NCBI GenBank assembly: GCA_963693085.1
Contig: OY856409.1
Coordinates: forward strand, 521,055,803 to 521,119,802
Origin: Alisma plantago-aquatica
Taxonomy: Eukaryota; Streptophyta; Magnoliopsida; Alismatales; Alismataceae
DNA length: 64,000 nucleotides
Reading direction: 5' to 3'
Shown: in pieces, positions 1-11,789 of the stretch
Layout of the letters: each line of letters opens with the position of its first letter
Numbering within the stretch: the first letter of the stretch is position 1
Notes under the pieces: generated by a model
The model's database searches: none
Seen by the model: the letters and a program-made list of their open reading frames with translations, nothing else
What the model was told of the DNA's origin: nothing
Translations under genes and position numbers: made by a program

Positions 1-1294
1 ACCAAAATAGTTCGAAATAGAAGAAAATAACCAACAAATCATAGAGAACTTGATGCAATATCAATGTTTAAGGGTTAAAGTTATAAAAACCACCTAAAAT
101 CTGATCTCCTAGCTCCAATATACACGGATCTAATGGTGGATGGAGTTCCAACAACTGCCCAAGGTCCGTTCTTGAGCTATTGGATGAAAAAGATGGCTAG
201 AATTGGAAATCGGGTGAAGAAAACCAAGAATCAAGCATTGCTTTAGGGTTTTCACCATGAATCTGAGGTAGAAGATGATCAAAACCTTATCAACAGGTTT
301 TGTTCGTCTTTATCCTGCTCCTGAGCTCTTCCTTGGTCGGCCAAAGAAAAGATGGGAAGAGGAAACTAAGGAAAGGTCCTTATGTGTATTGTAAAAAGAA
401 CATGTATAAGGGATTTTCAAGGAAAGAGAAAATGGATTATTTTCTTTTAAATCCCAAAATAATTTCCATCAAATCCCCATCCATTTCTTGGACATGAATC
501 CATATTCATGTTCTTTCAAAACCTCTCCATTATACAAAGATTAATGGAAAAGAAATTAAGCACCTTAAAGAGTTTTATATTAATATCCATCCTTTTAGTG
601 GATATTACTTTTTATTATAATAATGTGAGTGGCTTCCACTCAACCAAGATCTTTTTGTTCCATAGAAAAGCAAAAGCTCGTCCAAATCTATTGAAAACAC
701 ATCCTTCAATCTTTTGGTTGAAGGGATCCTCAATTAATTTATTTCTTTTTGCATTAAATTAAATTAAAGTCCCATATATGCTTAAATCTTGATTATTTTA
801 ATGTCAAGATTCTCTCTCCTCCATGATAATTCAATTGAGGTGCCCCTCTCATTTTATTTGCTATACTTGATGCCAAGAAACACGAGAGACCCTCTAGAGG
901 TGGTATTTTGCATGTTGAACCCTAGGTTTTGGGTAATTTGCACATTACACCAAAACTAGGTTTTGATGCACAAGGATTGCCCTACAAGCTTTATCTTGAT
1001 GCCCAAGCTTGTGGAAACCATACCACTAAATCATATTCATACTTATGATGTCTCAACATCATAGGAACATCTTATCATGTGCAATTTGCAAGTTAACCCC
1101 TCAACTTGGGTAATTCGCACTTTAGTCCAAAATTAACAAAACAATGTTTCAACATTATTCAAAAGGGACTGAAATAGAAATATAAGTTCCTCGAGAGCCT
1201 TAATTACTTTTCAAAAGATAAGTGCAAGAATCTAATCAAATTTATTAGGCAAAACACCTAGGGTTAGAACATAACCCAGGTTAGGGATGTTACT
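1..1294 (-). mobile_element. Partial long LTR (Ty3/gypsy), minus orientation
   Basis: This is the 5' part of a gypsy LTR read on the minus strand; the rest lies left of the window. It is collinear, with a similar length, with 43190-44482, the end of the better preserved LTR at 39244-44482. Shared blocks include the run ending AACCCAGGTTAGGGATGTTAC and the passage around 840-1020 about 'gcccaagcttgtgg'. Read from the right it begins GTAACATCCCTAACC, against TGTAACATCCCTGACC in the solo LTR at 21634. The terminal dinucleotide is eroded. The right edge abuts LINE reverse-transcriptase codons, so the LTR appears to have inserted into a LINE. The short open frames inside are not genes. Confidence 0.75.
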
Positions 1295-3228
1295 AATACC
1301 CCGCACATCACAAGATCCAGAATATGTCGAGTCCTAAACATTATGGAAACCTCTAACATTGGGCGCCATCTGGGAGTTCCAATTATTCATAAAAGGAAGA
1401 GCAAGGACCACTTTCATTATCTTATAGAATGAATCCATGGAAATATCGCAAGTTGGCAACACATGTTTCTATCCTTGGCGGGGCGAGTCACTCTAGCAAA
1501 ATCAGTCATTCTATCAGAGTCTTGTTATGCAATGCAAACAACCATCCTTCCTATCTCCACAGCCGACCGGATAGACCAACTTACAAGAAATTTCATTTGG
1601 AGCAGTTCACATGAAGCCACTAAGATTAGTTTGGTCACTTGGAGTAAGGTCACACAGCCGCGTCATTTGGGGGGTCTAGGCATCAAACCAACAAAAGATT
1701 TCAATAAAGCATTGATGGCAAAAGCTGCCTGGAACTATACGTAGGATCTACAAACACCCTGGATCTTGCTGATGAAAGCAAAGTATGGTGGACCAGGAGC
1801 AGGGAGCACTACTGGTTCACACACTTGGAGAGGCATCAAATCCCTTCTCAACTTCATTCTAACCAACTCAAGAATGGCCCCGATATCAGGGAAAGATATA
1901 AATGTATGGAATGATATGTGGATTGGGGATGGGTACAAACTCATGCTACGTCCAGGCAGGACAATCACAAAAGAAATTAATGACTTAAAGGTGGCAAGCC
2001 TTATCTCAGATGAGGGATAGTGGGATCGAGACTTCATTCACCATTGGTTCACAGACGAAACCAGAAAGGACATTTTCAGTATGCCTCCCCTAGACATGAT
2101 TATGGAGGAGATAGACGAATCTGTAAGCTCACTACAAATGGCCTTTTCTCCACCAACTCGGCCTACAAAAGTCTCACAAACTGTGCACCCATTGCCCAGG
2201 TTGATACTTTCCCCATTCTATGGAGTTTGATAGTTCACCAAAGGGTCAAGATGAATCTTTGGCTTACTTATCATAACAGGTTGTTAACTAATGAAATGAG
2301 GGACACTAGGAAGCTCGCTACAGATGCTGCTTGTCCACGATGCCAACATGACATGGAGTCAGCTCACCATGCTCTGAGAGACTGCCCTGCATCTGAGGCT
2401 TTGTGGAGGAAGCTGATACCACGCGATGCTACTAGGTTTTTCCTGTGTGTATCTAAAATAGAATGAACCAACTATAATCTCAAGGAGATGAACAACATAA
2501 TTGAGTGGCCACAAACCTTCACCATTGCCTACTGGTGGCTTTGGAGAGCCCGAAATATCTACATCTTTAAGCATCACTAGATTCCATTGGCAGTGCTAGA
2601 GACCAACTGCAGATCAGACATTAGCATAGCAAGGAAAGTGTTTCTGAAGACCCAAAGCCCAGAAGGGACACCCACCAGCCCTATAGGGAGAAAAACTTCC
2701 TTATGTGATTGTGACGCCTTCATACATGTTGATACTACAGTTAACAAGACCAACAACTCAGTTGCAACTAGCCTAGTTGCACGCTCCTTTGACAATCAGT
2801 GGATTGCAGGGCACACTTGGAGAGGGAGAGGCTCGGATCCAATGCGAGGTGAGCTTATGGCGATCTTGCATGGGCTGGAATACATGATCGAACAACAGAT
2901 ACAAAACGGAAAAGTGCTTACAGACTCCATGAAAGTGGTAAAGTAGATTGACGACAAAGAAGAAACGCCATGGAAATATAGGCTGCTAGTCCAAGCTATT
3001 AGAAGGCTCAAACCCAACAACACTTTACCTCTAGTACACTACATCAAACAGAACTAGAATAAACTTGCAGATTGGCTAGAAAAGTAGTGTCTCAAACAAC
3101 CGAATGATAAGGGTGTTTGGTCATCCTACCCACATCAGCTCCTGAATGATCTCCATGCTGAAGCCTTTTCTATTCCGTTCCAGTGTAATGCTCCTAGTGT
3201 AATGCCCTCCATCTTGTATCCAGTCTAG
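1295..3228 (+). pseudogene. LINE (L1-type) ORF2 3' part: RT thumb, zf-RVT, RNase H
   Basis: This is a decayed C-terminal half of a plant non-LTR retrotransposon ORF2. In order it shows the RT connection segment (GRHLGVPIIHKRKSKDHF at about 1357-1410), the LSLAGRVTLAKSV motif (about 1466-1505), and a GGLGIK motif (about 1670). A zf-RVT region has Cys/His spacing CPRCQHDMESAHH (about 2335-2375). A type-I RNase H domain (RVT_3) starts with IHVDTTVN near 2725 and runs to the conserved N-x-x-ADWL motif near 3060. The catalytic RT core and endonuclease are absent. Stop codons near 1420, 1742, 2018, 2464 and 2944, together with frame changes, show it is dead. The upstream side is cut by the LTR ending at 1294. 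Confidence 0.85.
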
Positions 3229-3249
3229 GACTGGAAGTCTCCCAAAAAA
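1295..3249 (+). mobile_element. 5'-truncated LINE fragment with short A tail
   Basis: The ORF2 remnant above is followed by a short 3' untranslated stretch ending in a run of eight A residues at about 3241-3249, as expected for target-primed LINE insertion. No target-site duplication could be recognised. The left side is interrupted by the LTR that ends at 1294. Confidence 0.7.
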
Positions 3250-3471
3250 AATCAACTATTATATGTTATCCTGGAGATGAGATGGTACAATGTACGTACA
3301 ATGTGAACGATGATGTATATAAAGTTTGGTTCTTCCTTTAAGAGTTTACCTAGAAATGGATCACTTTGCAAAATGGTTTTAAATTTTTAGTGATTTTAAT
3401 TAATCCTCTACTTATGATTATTCTACAATTACTAGTGGTGATTTGGCTTGATTCGATGTCGGGTCATCACA
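3250..3471 (+). repeat. 3' tail of a gypsy LTR, plus orientation
   Basis: This segment matches the last ~200 bp of the solo LTR at 27120-27322: both have GAGATGGTACAA, a TTGGTTCTT block, a GGTTTTAA-ATTTTTAG block and an ending of TAATCC plus a TG-rich tail ending in CA. It ends at GGGTCATCACA. No primer-binding site follows, so it is a 3' LTR end or solo remnant. The LINE A-tail is directly left of it. Confidence 0.5.
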
Positions 3472-4100
3472 CTTGCATTCTATATGTAACAACTTTGATT
3501 TCTAAAACATAAAATCTTGATGAAATAATTCTTTCATGTTTTCTTTCAAAGGAGCTTGAGAATTGAAAACTTCAAGAAAACTAGAATCACTTTACAATAT
3601 TATAATTATAAGAAAATGTATTTCTTGTTGCATCATAAACAAAGTGATCAAGAAAAATTCTAAAACTTTCATAAAATGTGGATCTAAAACCATTAATCCG
3701 GAAAACACAAGCCGATAGTTGTACATTGATGGTAGCCATGTAAAAGGTGAGGAATCTCTACCTAAAGAAGATGATCTATTCATCATATGGTTATTCACTA
3801 TTTCATCATCATCACATCTAACTTATTTGATATTTCATCCTATTTGATTTACACTAAATTATCTTCCTAGAAAGGTAGACCTTTTAGTCTACGGTATAAC
3901 CACACCACTAATTAGGATATTCTATATCCTCAGACTCCCATGATTTGTTAAAGTAAGGGATTATAACAGTACAAACCTATATCTTTAAGAGGATCTTATT
4001 ACTAATACTAGGTCTGACTTCACTAAGTCTTACAGTTTGGACTCATCTACGAGGTGAAGACTTTAAGAATGTGAATCTGTCCTGGTGGCCATATATTATT
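3472..4100. other. No gene recognised; probable 5' leader of minus-strand retroelement
   Basis: AT-rich sequence with no convincing reading frame. Because it lies immediately inside the primer-binding site at 4101-4112, the part nearest 4100 is probably the untranslated leader of a minus-strand LTR element whose coding region is missing. Confidence 0.3.
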
Positions 4101-4112
4101 GCTCTGATACCA
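4101..4112 (-). other. Primer-binding site (initiator Met tRNA)
   Basis: Read on the minus strand this is TGGTATCAGAGC, the 12-base complement of the 3' end of plant initiator tRNA-Met used by many LTR retrotransposons. It sits four bases inside an LTR end (GGGGATGCTACA on the minus strand), which is the expected arrangement. Confidence 0.8.
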
Positions 4113-4689
4113 CTTTTGTAGCATCCCCTAAGTGCAATCCATAAAATAACATTAAGGAAGCATGGAACAGAAGACCACACTCGGGGAACGTCACAAACAA
4201 CATATATCTTTCATTGCAATAATAAAAATAACTTTACACAACATATGATTACATTGATTCTCATATAAACATTGTTTTCACAAAAAATTCAACAAGAGCA
4301 TAATACAAGATAGAACTAGTGAACTAGTTAAACCTCTTTGGATCGCATAGATGGCACCCTACTAGGTCATGAACTCATACATATATCCTCAAGATAGTCC
4401 TTCCATGTCAGATAACTTTATCCTTTAAGCTTGGTCCTACCTACGAGCATCACGCCCCCAACCATGCATTTGAAAACCGATTGTAAGGGGTTGGGTTTAA
4501 GTAAAATGAGAATATGAACATAACTTAGATAATCTTAAAACTAATATGAACTTGCATAACATTATTCATGACTTCAAGACGCATTATGAACTTTATTAAG
4601 CATTATTCATGACCTGAAGATGCATTCTTAGCGTGGTTATGCTTTCTTATTAGGGCACCTACTCAATGAGCATAAAATACTGAACACAC

Positions 4690-4895
4690 TAAAAGTGAAC
4701 AATCATCTGAATACACTGAAAGTGAACAGGAACATAAACATACCAAACACCTTGAAAGTATACAGCCATCTGAACACATTGAAAGTGAACATGAACATAA
4801 ACACACCGAACACACCAAAAGTGAACAGTCATCTGAACACACTGAAAGTGAATAAGAACATTAACATACCGAACACACCAAAAGTGAATAGGGCT
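4690..4895. repeat. 63-bp minisatellite, about 3.3 copies
   Basis: Units built from 'cacactgaaagtgaac' and 'accaaaagtgaac' blocks repeat every 63 bp, so translation gives a 21-residue repeat of the form SHLNTLKVN. The open frames on both strands are products of the repeat and not genes. It lies inside the candidate minus-strand LTR. Confidence 0.75.
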
Positions 4896-5987
4896 TGGTT
4901 TGAACCCAATCAAATGAAGGGGGCTCATAAGGAACCAACCTTCCATACAAATATTCATGAGTAGGGCCTAATTATATGTTCTTAATCTGATTTGATATGA
5001 TCTTATCTTACATATGGTTTTCCACCCATAATCACATTACTGGTCTTAAACATGATGAGGTGTATTCTTTAAATGATTTTATCTTATCATACCTAGGGTT
5101 TTTACCCATAATTTCCTTACTGATCTTAAACATGAAGAGGTATATTCTTCTAACTTATCTAATCTGGACATATAACATGTATGCAATAAATCTAATAAGA
5201 TGTGCATCGATAAATACCTCTTAAAACATTAAGATGCTCGCATGATAACATATGTAACATAAGCTTTAAACATGATTAAGCAAGAAAAACTGAATGGTGC
5301 AGTATATGAAACCCAAGGCATGGACCACTTACCTAGTCCAGTAGAAACACTTTCCCCTAGATTCCTGATCTCAAACTTTGGTCTTCCTGTAATTATAACC
5401 AAAATCCTAATTACTTTCTCATAAACCCTAACTAGGTTAAGTATCGATATCTAAGAAACTAGAGTCAAAATTGTGACTCATAACCTAGCCCAATGGCTAG
5501 ATCTCAAAAAACTGATCAAAAATCATATAAGGTTTATATCTTTCTAAGCTATAACTTATTTTCTATTATTTATGCAAGTTAAGAATATTTACTTGACTAA
5601 TTAGACATGTATTACCTTACTCATCATTACCATAATCAGAGAGGGATCCGCCTTAGGCGGGATCCACTCAACCCACCCAGGAGCCCTGCTCATTTCTACT
5701 TATAGTTCACAAAACTCAACCGCCACTTGCTGCCTTAGGTGATGCGCTCAAGCTCCTTTGGACCAGCTAGCTATGGCAGCTGTGCTCAAACATGTGCCTC
5801 GTATGAACTCATGCATGGTTCTCTGATATGGGGCTTGATAGCCGGACTTAGCTACTCATATTTAACCGTCTAGAGGTCATGTACAGGGAGACTACATGCC
5901 CCAGTTCTGAACTAAGAAAATAGATGATGGCAATATGGGAACCCGTGATTTCCTTATTGGCATGGATTCCATCCCTGTAACCCAGTG

Positions 5988-6506
5988 CTATTCGAGGGGT
6001 GCCTCTACTTCCAATGCATGACAGTTCCAGTCACCGACCTCGGATGAAGGCACTATGAGAACTGAGGAAGCTTCAGGGACATCAAATTGGTGTCTCCCGC
6101 TCAACTCTATAGTAGGGAGAAGCCCGACCCTCATCGCCAATGAAGATTCTGAGATTTTGACGGTAGGGCCTTGTGGGTAGAAGGATATTCCAAACCAATC
6201 CCTCAGATGATGATTGTAAAAGCTCCGCAAGCTTCCAGGCATTGTCCTTGACAAGCCAATTGAGTAACAGTGGATCCTGCACCAAGCATAGCTCTGACGA
6301 GCCCAAGGAAGAGGAAGATGTGGTCGTGGAGACTGGGGGTGCATCAGTGAAATTAAACTGTGGGGAGGAGGTCTAAGGACCTTTACGGAGTCAGGGTGAT
6401 CTTTTGTTTTTGGTGATAGAGCCAATGGGGGCGTCTGCAACACACGTCGGGGGGGGGGAAGGATGTTGCATTGGGTGTTTTGTCCAGAGGGTGAATTAGG
6501 GTTCAT
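5988..6506 (-). CDS. Unrecognised 172-codon open frame within candidate LTR
   Basis: A proline- and serine-rich open frame on the sense strand of the surrounding minus-strand LTR. No domain, signal peptide or membrane segment was recognised. An overlapping minus-strand frame (6082-6306) contains phrases such as RIFIGDEGRASPYYR that look more protein-like, which suggests a frameshifted remnant of some older retroelement gag or ORF1. It is very unlikely to be expressed as written. Confidence 0.15.
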   Translation of the reverse strand: MNPNSPSGQNTQCNILPPPRRVLQTPPLALSPKTKDHPDSVKVLRPPPHSLISLMHPQSPRPHLPLPWARQSYAWCRIHCYSIGLSRTMPGSLRSFYNHHLRDWFGISFYPQGPTVKISESSLAMRVGLLPTIELSGRHQFDVPEASSVLIVPSSEVGDWNCHALEVEAPLE

Positions 6507-6731
6507 AAGTTTGGCTTTAATAGCACAGAATCGTATCCTGATTTAGTTAGGACTCCTAGATTTCCCAGACACCTGTTGGATTTGCGAGGAGGTTGGAGGA
6601 CAAGTGAGTCCAGACTACTGGGGTTACTTTCCCCCTGGACTCTCATGCTGGCAAGGAGGGGGATGAGGGCATATCCCTCAAATTCCCATCCAGATGCTGG
6701 GAGCAGATCATTGTAAAATGAGCATGTGACA

Positions 6732-8760
6732 GTTTAATAAGGCTGAAACCTAGGTACCCACATCAAATTAAAATATAAAAGGACAAAACTATATTAAACC
6801 TTTCTTTACTTAAAATTAGGCTAGCTACAATTATCTAAATTAGATCAAATTTTGACCATTAGCTTAGAATTTTGTGTGGATCACCACTATGGGTTCAGAT
6901 CCTCAAATTTCTCAAAAGCAATTAAAAAAAAAATTATTTGGGCTTAAGCTTCCATAATTCCCAACTAAATATATGAATATCACTATCTTGTCAAAATTTG
7001 TCATAAGGCTTATCTCATCATTTTCTTTGATTGAAAATTTGTTTCATCACTTATTGTACCATTAGAAGGCATATATAGCACATGAGGCTTTCTGATATAA
7101 TAAAGGATGAGATTGTGTAACCATTGAAAATATATACTTATAAAATTGAGGATGTGACAATACACATATAGATTTTTGATCCAGAAACAATAGTTTTGAT
7201 TGTTCAGTAAAAGATTTGCTAATAAAATAGGAGGCATCCATGATTTTACTACAATATCCGTGAGTAAGATAATTTCTCCTCTCTTTGTTAAATCAAGATT
7301 TATCAAGTCTGAGATAATTGATGACTCATAGATTATTTTGGATGCACATTTGTGTCTCTGTGAATTCCTTGGGTAACTTGCTCTTATAAAATGCGAGAGT
7401 AGAGGTAGAGATGTTATATTGAGCTCACACATAGCCTCTTTTATTCACCCTAATGTATTTTTTATTTTCTCAAATTTATTCCTCAAAGAATATTCTACCC
7501 CTCTCCCTTCGGTAGCTCTCCTACTAAGATCTATTGATTTCTCAATCATTGATGCTCTTGGCCAACTAGGGAAGGAGCATTCCTTTTTAGGGTTTGTGGA
7601 GATGCCCTTAGGTATGCCAAAGTGTTTAACATAATAAAATGTGATTCAATTATTAGTTTCAATGCTTCATTTCTTCAGATAGATGTCAAGGTTGATGGAG
7701 TATTGAAAATTTAGGAGTAGATTTGATATCTTCATCAAATGGATTCAAGATGATATGATCAAAATCCATATTTATAGTATTGGAGATCTTGTTCCTCCTC
7801 CCTTACTTATAGGACTCAAATACATCCAGCGGACCTTGAACTAGGGTAAACCATATAGATATTATTTAGAAGATTATGAATTTGAAGAAGATGAGTTGGG
7901 AGTAATCTAGCAATCATATTTTACCTACCAGGTGTAGGCATAAAAAGAATATTTTGGGATAGATATACCTAATGATGAAGGTCAAACAAGTGTATCCCAA
8001 TAGAAACAATAGTAAGAAATTAGAAAACCATGTATAAGGAGGTGGTAATAGTCAGAGGACATACATGTACCAACTCCAACAAATGCCTATGATATGCCTT
8101 CCATCATGGCACAATTGGAGTGTGTCTAGAAACATCAACAATAGATGTGGCATGACTAGAAACAAATGTGCTATTAGAGGAATCAAATTTACATTTCTAC
8201 GTACACATACTCACAATAGGATCTGACATTGTGATATACATTTTAGAGTGGTCTATAGACAGCCACGAGTCATATATTCCTCCAGAGGTGGATTACTTGG
8301 GGCACTACTACCAACAACCACTGCTGAACCCCTATGTATCCTCTTAGTATGACCAACCACCGCTCAACCCCTATGTATCCTCTTAATATTGAATCATACT
8401 CAGATGAATGTCATACTGAGGACAACATAATTCAGAAGTTGGAGTAGTAGGGTGGTCTACCCTTGTTCTTTTTCTTTCTATTCAGATTTTGCTAGATGAT
8501 GCTTGGTGAGCATTCTAATTTTCCACTGTACTGTATGTTTTTCATTTCATTCATATAAATGTAATTTAGTTTCAACTCCTTGTATTTCTTGTATTTTATT
8601 TTAGGGTTTATACTTCTATTTTTGTGTCATTCCCCATGTTGCATTGTATGCATATTTTATGATAATTTTTCATTTTCTTGCCATTCTATTCCACATTTTG
8701 CATTGCATGCCTATACAAAGAATTATTATATTGTTTAGATGTTCCATAAAATGGTAAGTT
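6732..8760. other. No gene recognised
   Basis: AT-rich DNA. A 140-codon minus-strand frame at 7010-7432 has no recognisable motif. Near 8285-8395 a phrase encoding LNPYVSS followed by a stop is duplicated in tandem on the plus strand, which may mark a decayed coding sequence, but the family is not identifiable. Confidence 0.4.
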
Positions 8761-9521
8761 AGAGGGAGAAAGCTCCACCTTCTCTCTAGTTTTCTCCATC
8801 TGGTTCGTCGTCATCCTAGGTCGGTTGCGCCCTGCCCGGCGAGCTCCACCCGCCGCTTGCTCCATCTTCTTAGCGACGACATTGCCCTTCCTCTGCTAGC
8901 TCGGGTTTCTGCTCCTACCTATCAGGTCACATAGTTTTCACCCTTCTCTCCCGATGAGGTCCGGATGTCCCCTTCACCCACGCGACAACGGCAGCATAAC
9001 CCATCTTTCCCCTCTTCGGGAATCAGCTTCTCCCTCTCCAGGGTCTAAAGAATATCCTTTCCCAGGTAAAAATCCCCCCTGTTCTTCTTCTCTTTGCAGG
9101 CTGATGGTATCATCTCCTTAATCGGCTTCAGCGTTTGTTAAAAAATTGAACATGCAACATCTGAATTAAGCAGCATCAACGTCTCTGATCTTATCGGTTT
9201 TAAGCTCCCAGGCATCGCCGATCAAGTTCCATCTCCCTCGACCGCCTCTATACTCTTTGTAGTGAAACCCCTTTCCATCTTCTGACCCCTTCAAAACCAG
9301 TGTGCAATAAATTTCAAGATTATCTGCATCTGTTACACCTCACCTCATGTTTCTCAAATGGCCTTAGAAGCATGCAGAAATCATCTCATTGAATACCCCT
9401 TTCCATTCTCTCTGTCAGCTACAAACCCCTCCCTAGATTTTGCTGGATACCAGAATCACATCAGCATTACTTTGTCCCAGTATTCTGCAATAAAAGCTCC
9501 ACCAAACGATCGGATTACAAT

Positions 9522-11789
9522 ATGAGAACAGGAGGCGTCCTCACCCTTGCCTCATGCATAAAAGCACCGTGCATGCTCAAATCAGGCAAGATCTCTACTT
9601 TCCGCCGTGCCTCGCAGAAGCATAAACCCTTGGTGCCCAGTATCATCACAAAAACCCCAACATCCCCAAACAACATGAACTCGCGCTTTCCCTTCATCGA
9701 AATCCATCTCGCCGACCCTTCTTTCTCAACAACCATCCCTCTGCCAAGAGCATGGATCTACCACAATTACGACGTTTCTCATGGCATCAGTATGATTAAC
9801 ATCGGGCACCGCTCTTTCCAGGTCAAGATTTCATGGTCTACCCCCTCGGAAACAACCTGGGGTAAAAAAGCCCCCTTCATCCTCATCTCGGAAGGTTGGA
9901 GCGAGATGCGCAAGGAACTAAATCTTCAACCTGAGTGGTCGATGTTCCTTCAACCTTTCGAAGATCACACCTTCCGTGTGTGGGTTCGGGATTTCTTCCA
10001 CGAAACTCCCCCAGCTCTTGCCTACCTCTACAAAAGACATGGTCAAGGTAGTTCATCTTCCTCCAACTCAGCGAACCAACTCTTTGTCAGAGCTGAACAT
10101 CAACCACCTATGGGTGCAAAATCCTGGCCCGTTTCCATCTCTTCAGGGTCAGAGGATGAAGACGATGATGTCACATCTCCCCCGATTCAACAACACAGTT
10201 CCATCGCTGAAAGGTATAAGCTTTTTCCTTCTCCATCCATTAAAGAAAAATATTACAATCCAAAACTATCGTCATTATACAAAACCCTCCTTCCCACACA
10301 TCCCCTACTAGGGGACATCATCCCTAAGGACAATATTCGCCTAAACCTCTCATTTCCCATCCTGGGCCATGCAAAATCTTCCCTTCTCATAAACGAAACC
10401 CTAGAAAAAAACCCCACCGCTCAAATCTGGACTGCGGTCCCCCCAAAAAAACCTTTTCGATCCCTTTTCTGCTCCCTCTGCCATAAAAACAACCACTCTA
10501 CTTCCAGATGTTACTCTCGACGCACTTGCTTCAGCTGTGGTCACTTAGGGCACATAAAAAGTTTTTGTATGGCACATCCTCACCCTAACAGGAATATATA
10601 CCAGCCAAAACTCCACCACTATTACATGCACTCTCGTTCGACTCAAATCCCTCCTTTCCAAAGTCATTATGCTGTCTCAAAAAGGCTTTCTCCTGCCTCC
10701 TGGCCAAACACTGCGCCCACCCATCATCATTACCTTTCAAAAAACCCTTTTGCATGTCTCGCAAATCTCCCGCCCGAACATGCAGAAGCAACCAACTGTT
10801 GTCGCTCAAACTCAAACTCAAGGATTCCTCCTATTTCAAAACCCTTTCACTCGCCTAGAAACCCTGCCAAGCACTGCACACAACAAAAAAACCCTCCTTC
10901 AAAGACCCCATCCGCCAAAACCCCCAGTGAAAACCACCCTCCCTCCCTACCAACCATGAAGGTTCCTGATCACCTAGAATACGCTATTGCCATGGATCTC
11001 CCTACAAACTCTATGCGCTTACTCAAAGCCTTCTCCCTCAAAAGCATCCTAGTTTCAATAGAAAATAATTTGGACATCAACCCAATCAACGTTCTCGACA
11101 TCACTAGAGCTTTGGCTCTTCTTCTCCCTGGCCATACCATCCTCAAACCCAAAATCTTCTCGCCCACCCAGCTTATTTACACTGTTCCTGAAGGATCGAA
11201 GATAAATCATATCTTCAACCAAGTGCTCACCATTCCTTGTGGTTCTAGCTTTATCATGGCGAGACTATCTAAATGGTCAGCTGACTCTGGTTCATTCCCT
11301 GCCCCAGCAGGTGGCTCTGACTGGGTAGCCATTTCAAATCTTCCTCCCCATCTGTGGGAGATTGAGATTTTTAGAGGCATTCCTCATTCTATTGGGGCCA
11401 CACTCCAATTCATTAGCCCAGAAACGCTCCATCCCTCCCAATACATCAAAGCTTATTGCCTCTTCTCTGTCAAAGCCGCCATCTCCCTTCCACCATCCAT
11501 CAACATTAGGATTGGTGAATCCATCTATCATCTCAAGCTTGCAGCCGAACACCCTACTATAAACATCTCTGCTTTTTCTGATCTTACCTCTCATCCACCA
11601 TCCTGGTTCATCCCAAACAAAGGAAAAAACCCTATCTTGCTTTCCAGAGCTCCATCTGTCAGAAACCACGTATGGATTAGGAAAACCTCAAACCATGCAG
11701 AAAACTCCTATCACCTCCCAAATAAGAAAAGAACCAGATCTACAGAGCCCCCTCTCCCTACTATCAATGTCAAACCGAGTAGTAATTAA
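9522..11789 (+). CDS. LINE ORF1 protein, nucleic-acid-binding, CCHC type
   Basis: A 755-codon open frame without interruption. ORF1 proteins of plant LINEs bind the element RNA and form the ribonucleoprotein with ORF2. Two CCHC zinc knuckles are present at about residues 316-329 (CSLCHKNNHSTSRC) and 335-349 (CFSCGHLGHIKSFC). An acidic stretch SGSEDEDDD lies near 209-217. A long Pro/Ser/Thr/His-rich linker (about 370-480) precedes a C-terminal region with DWVAISNLPPHLWEIEIF near 605, which resembles the segment after DUF4283 in plant retroelement proteins. The N-terminal 160 residues are not recognised. The frame is open about 120 bp further upstream without another Met, so the first ATG is used. 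Confidence 0.8.
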   Translation: MRTGGVLTLASCIKAPCMLKSGKISTFRRASQKHKPLVPSIITKTPTSPNNMNSRFPFIEIHLADPSFSTTIPLPRAWIYHNYDVSHGISMINIGHRSFQVKISWSTPSETTWGKKAPFILISEGWSEMRKELNLQPEWSMFLQPFEDHTFRVWVRDFFHETPPALAYLYKRHGQGSSSSSNSANQLFVRAEHQPPMGAKSWPVSISSGSEDEDDDVTSPPIQQHSSIAERYKLFPSPSIKEKYYNPKLSSLYKTLLPTHPLLGDIIPKDNIRLNLSFPILGHAKSSLLINETLEKNPTAQIWTAVPPKKPFRSLFCSLCHKNNHSTSRCYSRRTCFSCGHLGHIKSFCMAHPHPNRNIYQPKLHHYYMHSRSTQIPPFQSHYAVSKRLSPASWPNTAPTHHHYLSKNPFACLANLPPEHAEATNCCRSNSNSRIPPISKPFHSPRNPAKHCTQQKNPPSKTPSAKTPSENHPPSLPTMKVPDHLEYAIAMDLPTNSMRLLKAFSLKSILVSIENNLDINPINVLDITRALALLLPGHTILKPKIFSPTQLIYTVPEGSKINHIFNQVLTIPCGSSFIMARLSKWSADSGSFPAPAGGSDWVAISNLPPHLWEIEIFRGIPHSIGATLQFISPETLHPSQYIKAYCLFSVKAAISLPPSINIRIGESIYHLKLAAEHPTINISAFSDLTSHPPSWFIPNKGKNPILLSRAPSVRNHVWIRKTSNHAENSYHLPNKKRTRSTEPPLPTINVKPSSN

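Larger units (their letters stand above)
4117..6731 (-). mobile_element. Candidate 5' LTR of a minus-strand LTR retrotransposon
   Basis: The left edge TGTAGCATCCCC is well supported by the adjoining primer-binding site. The right edge is a guess at GCATGTGACA (6722-6731), chosen because it gives TG...CA ends. Within it are a 63-bp tandem repeat (4690-4895), the near-palindrome GGATCCGCC-TTA-GGCGGGATCC at about 5646-5667, and a GC-rich segment from 5960 to 6720 including a G run near 6451. No second LTR or coding internal region was found, so no duplication can be checked. Confidence 0.45.

Noticed and set aside
1355..1380. TTGGGCGCCATCTGGGAG resembling a gypsy primer-site region
   Set aside because: It translates as GRHLGVP in phase with a LINE reverse transcriptase, so it is coding sequence of the LINE.
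4689..4964. Paired 89-codon frames on opposite strands
   Set aside because: Both are translations of a 63-bp minisatellite.
7010..7432. 140-codon minus-strand frame as a gene
   Set aside because: No motif, AT-driven composition, and no supporting start context or neighbour.
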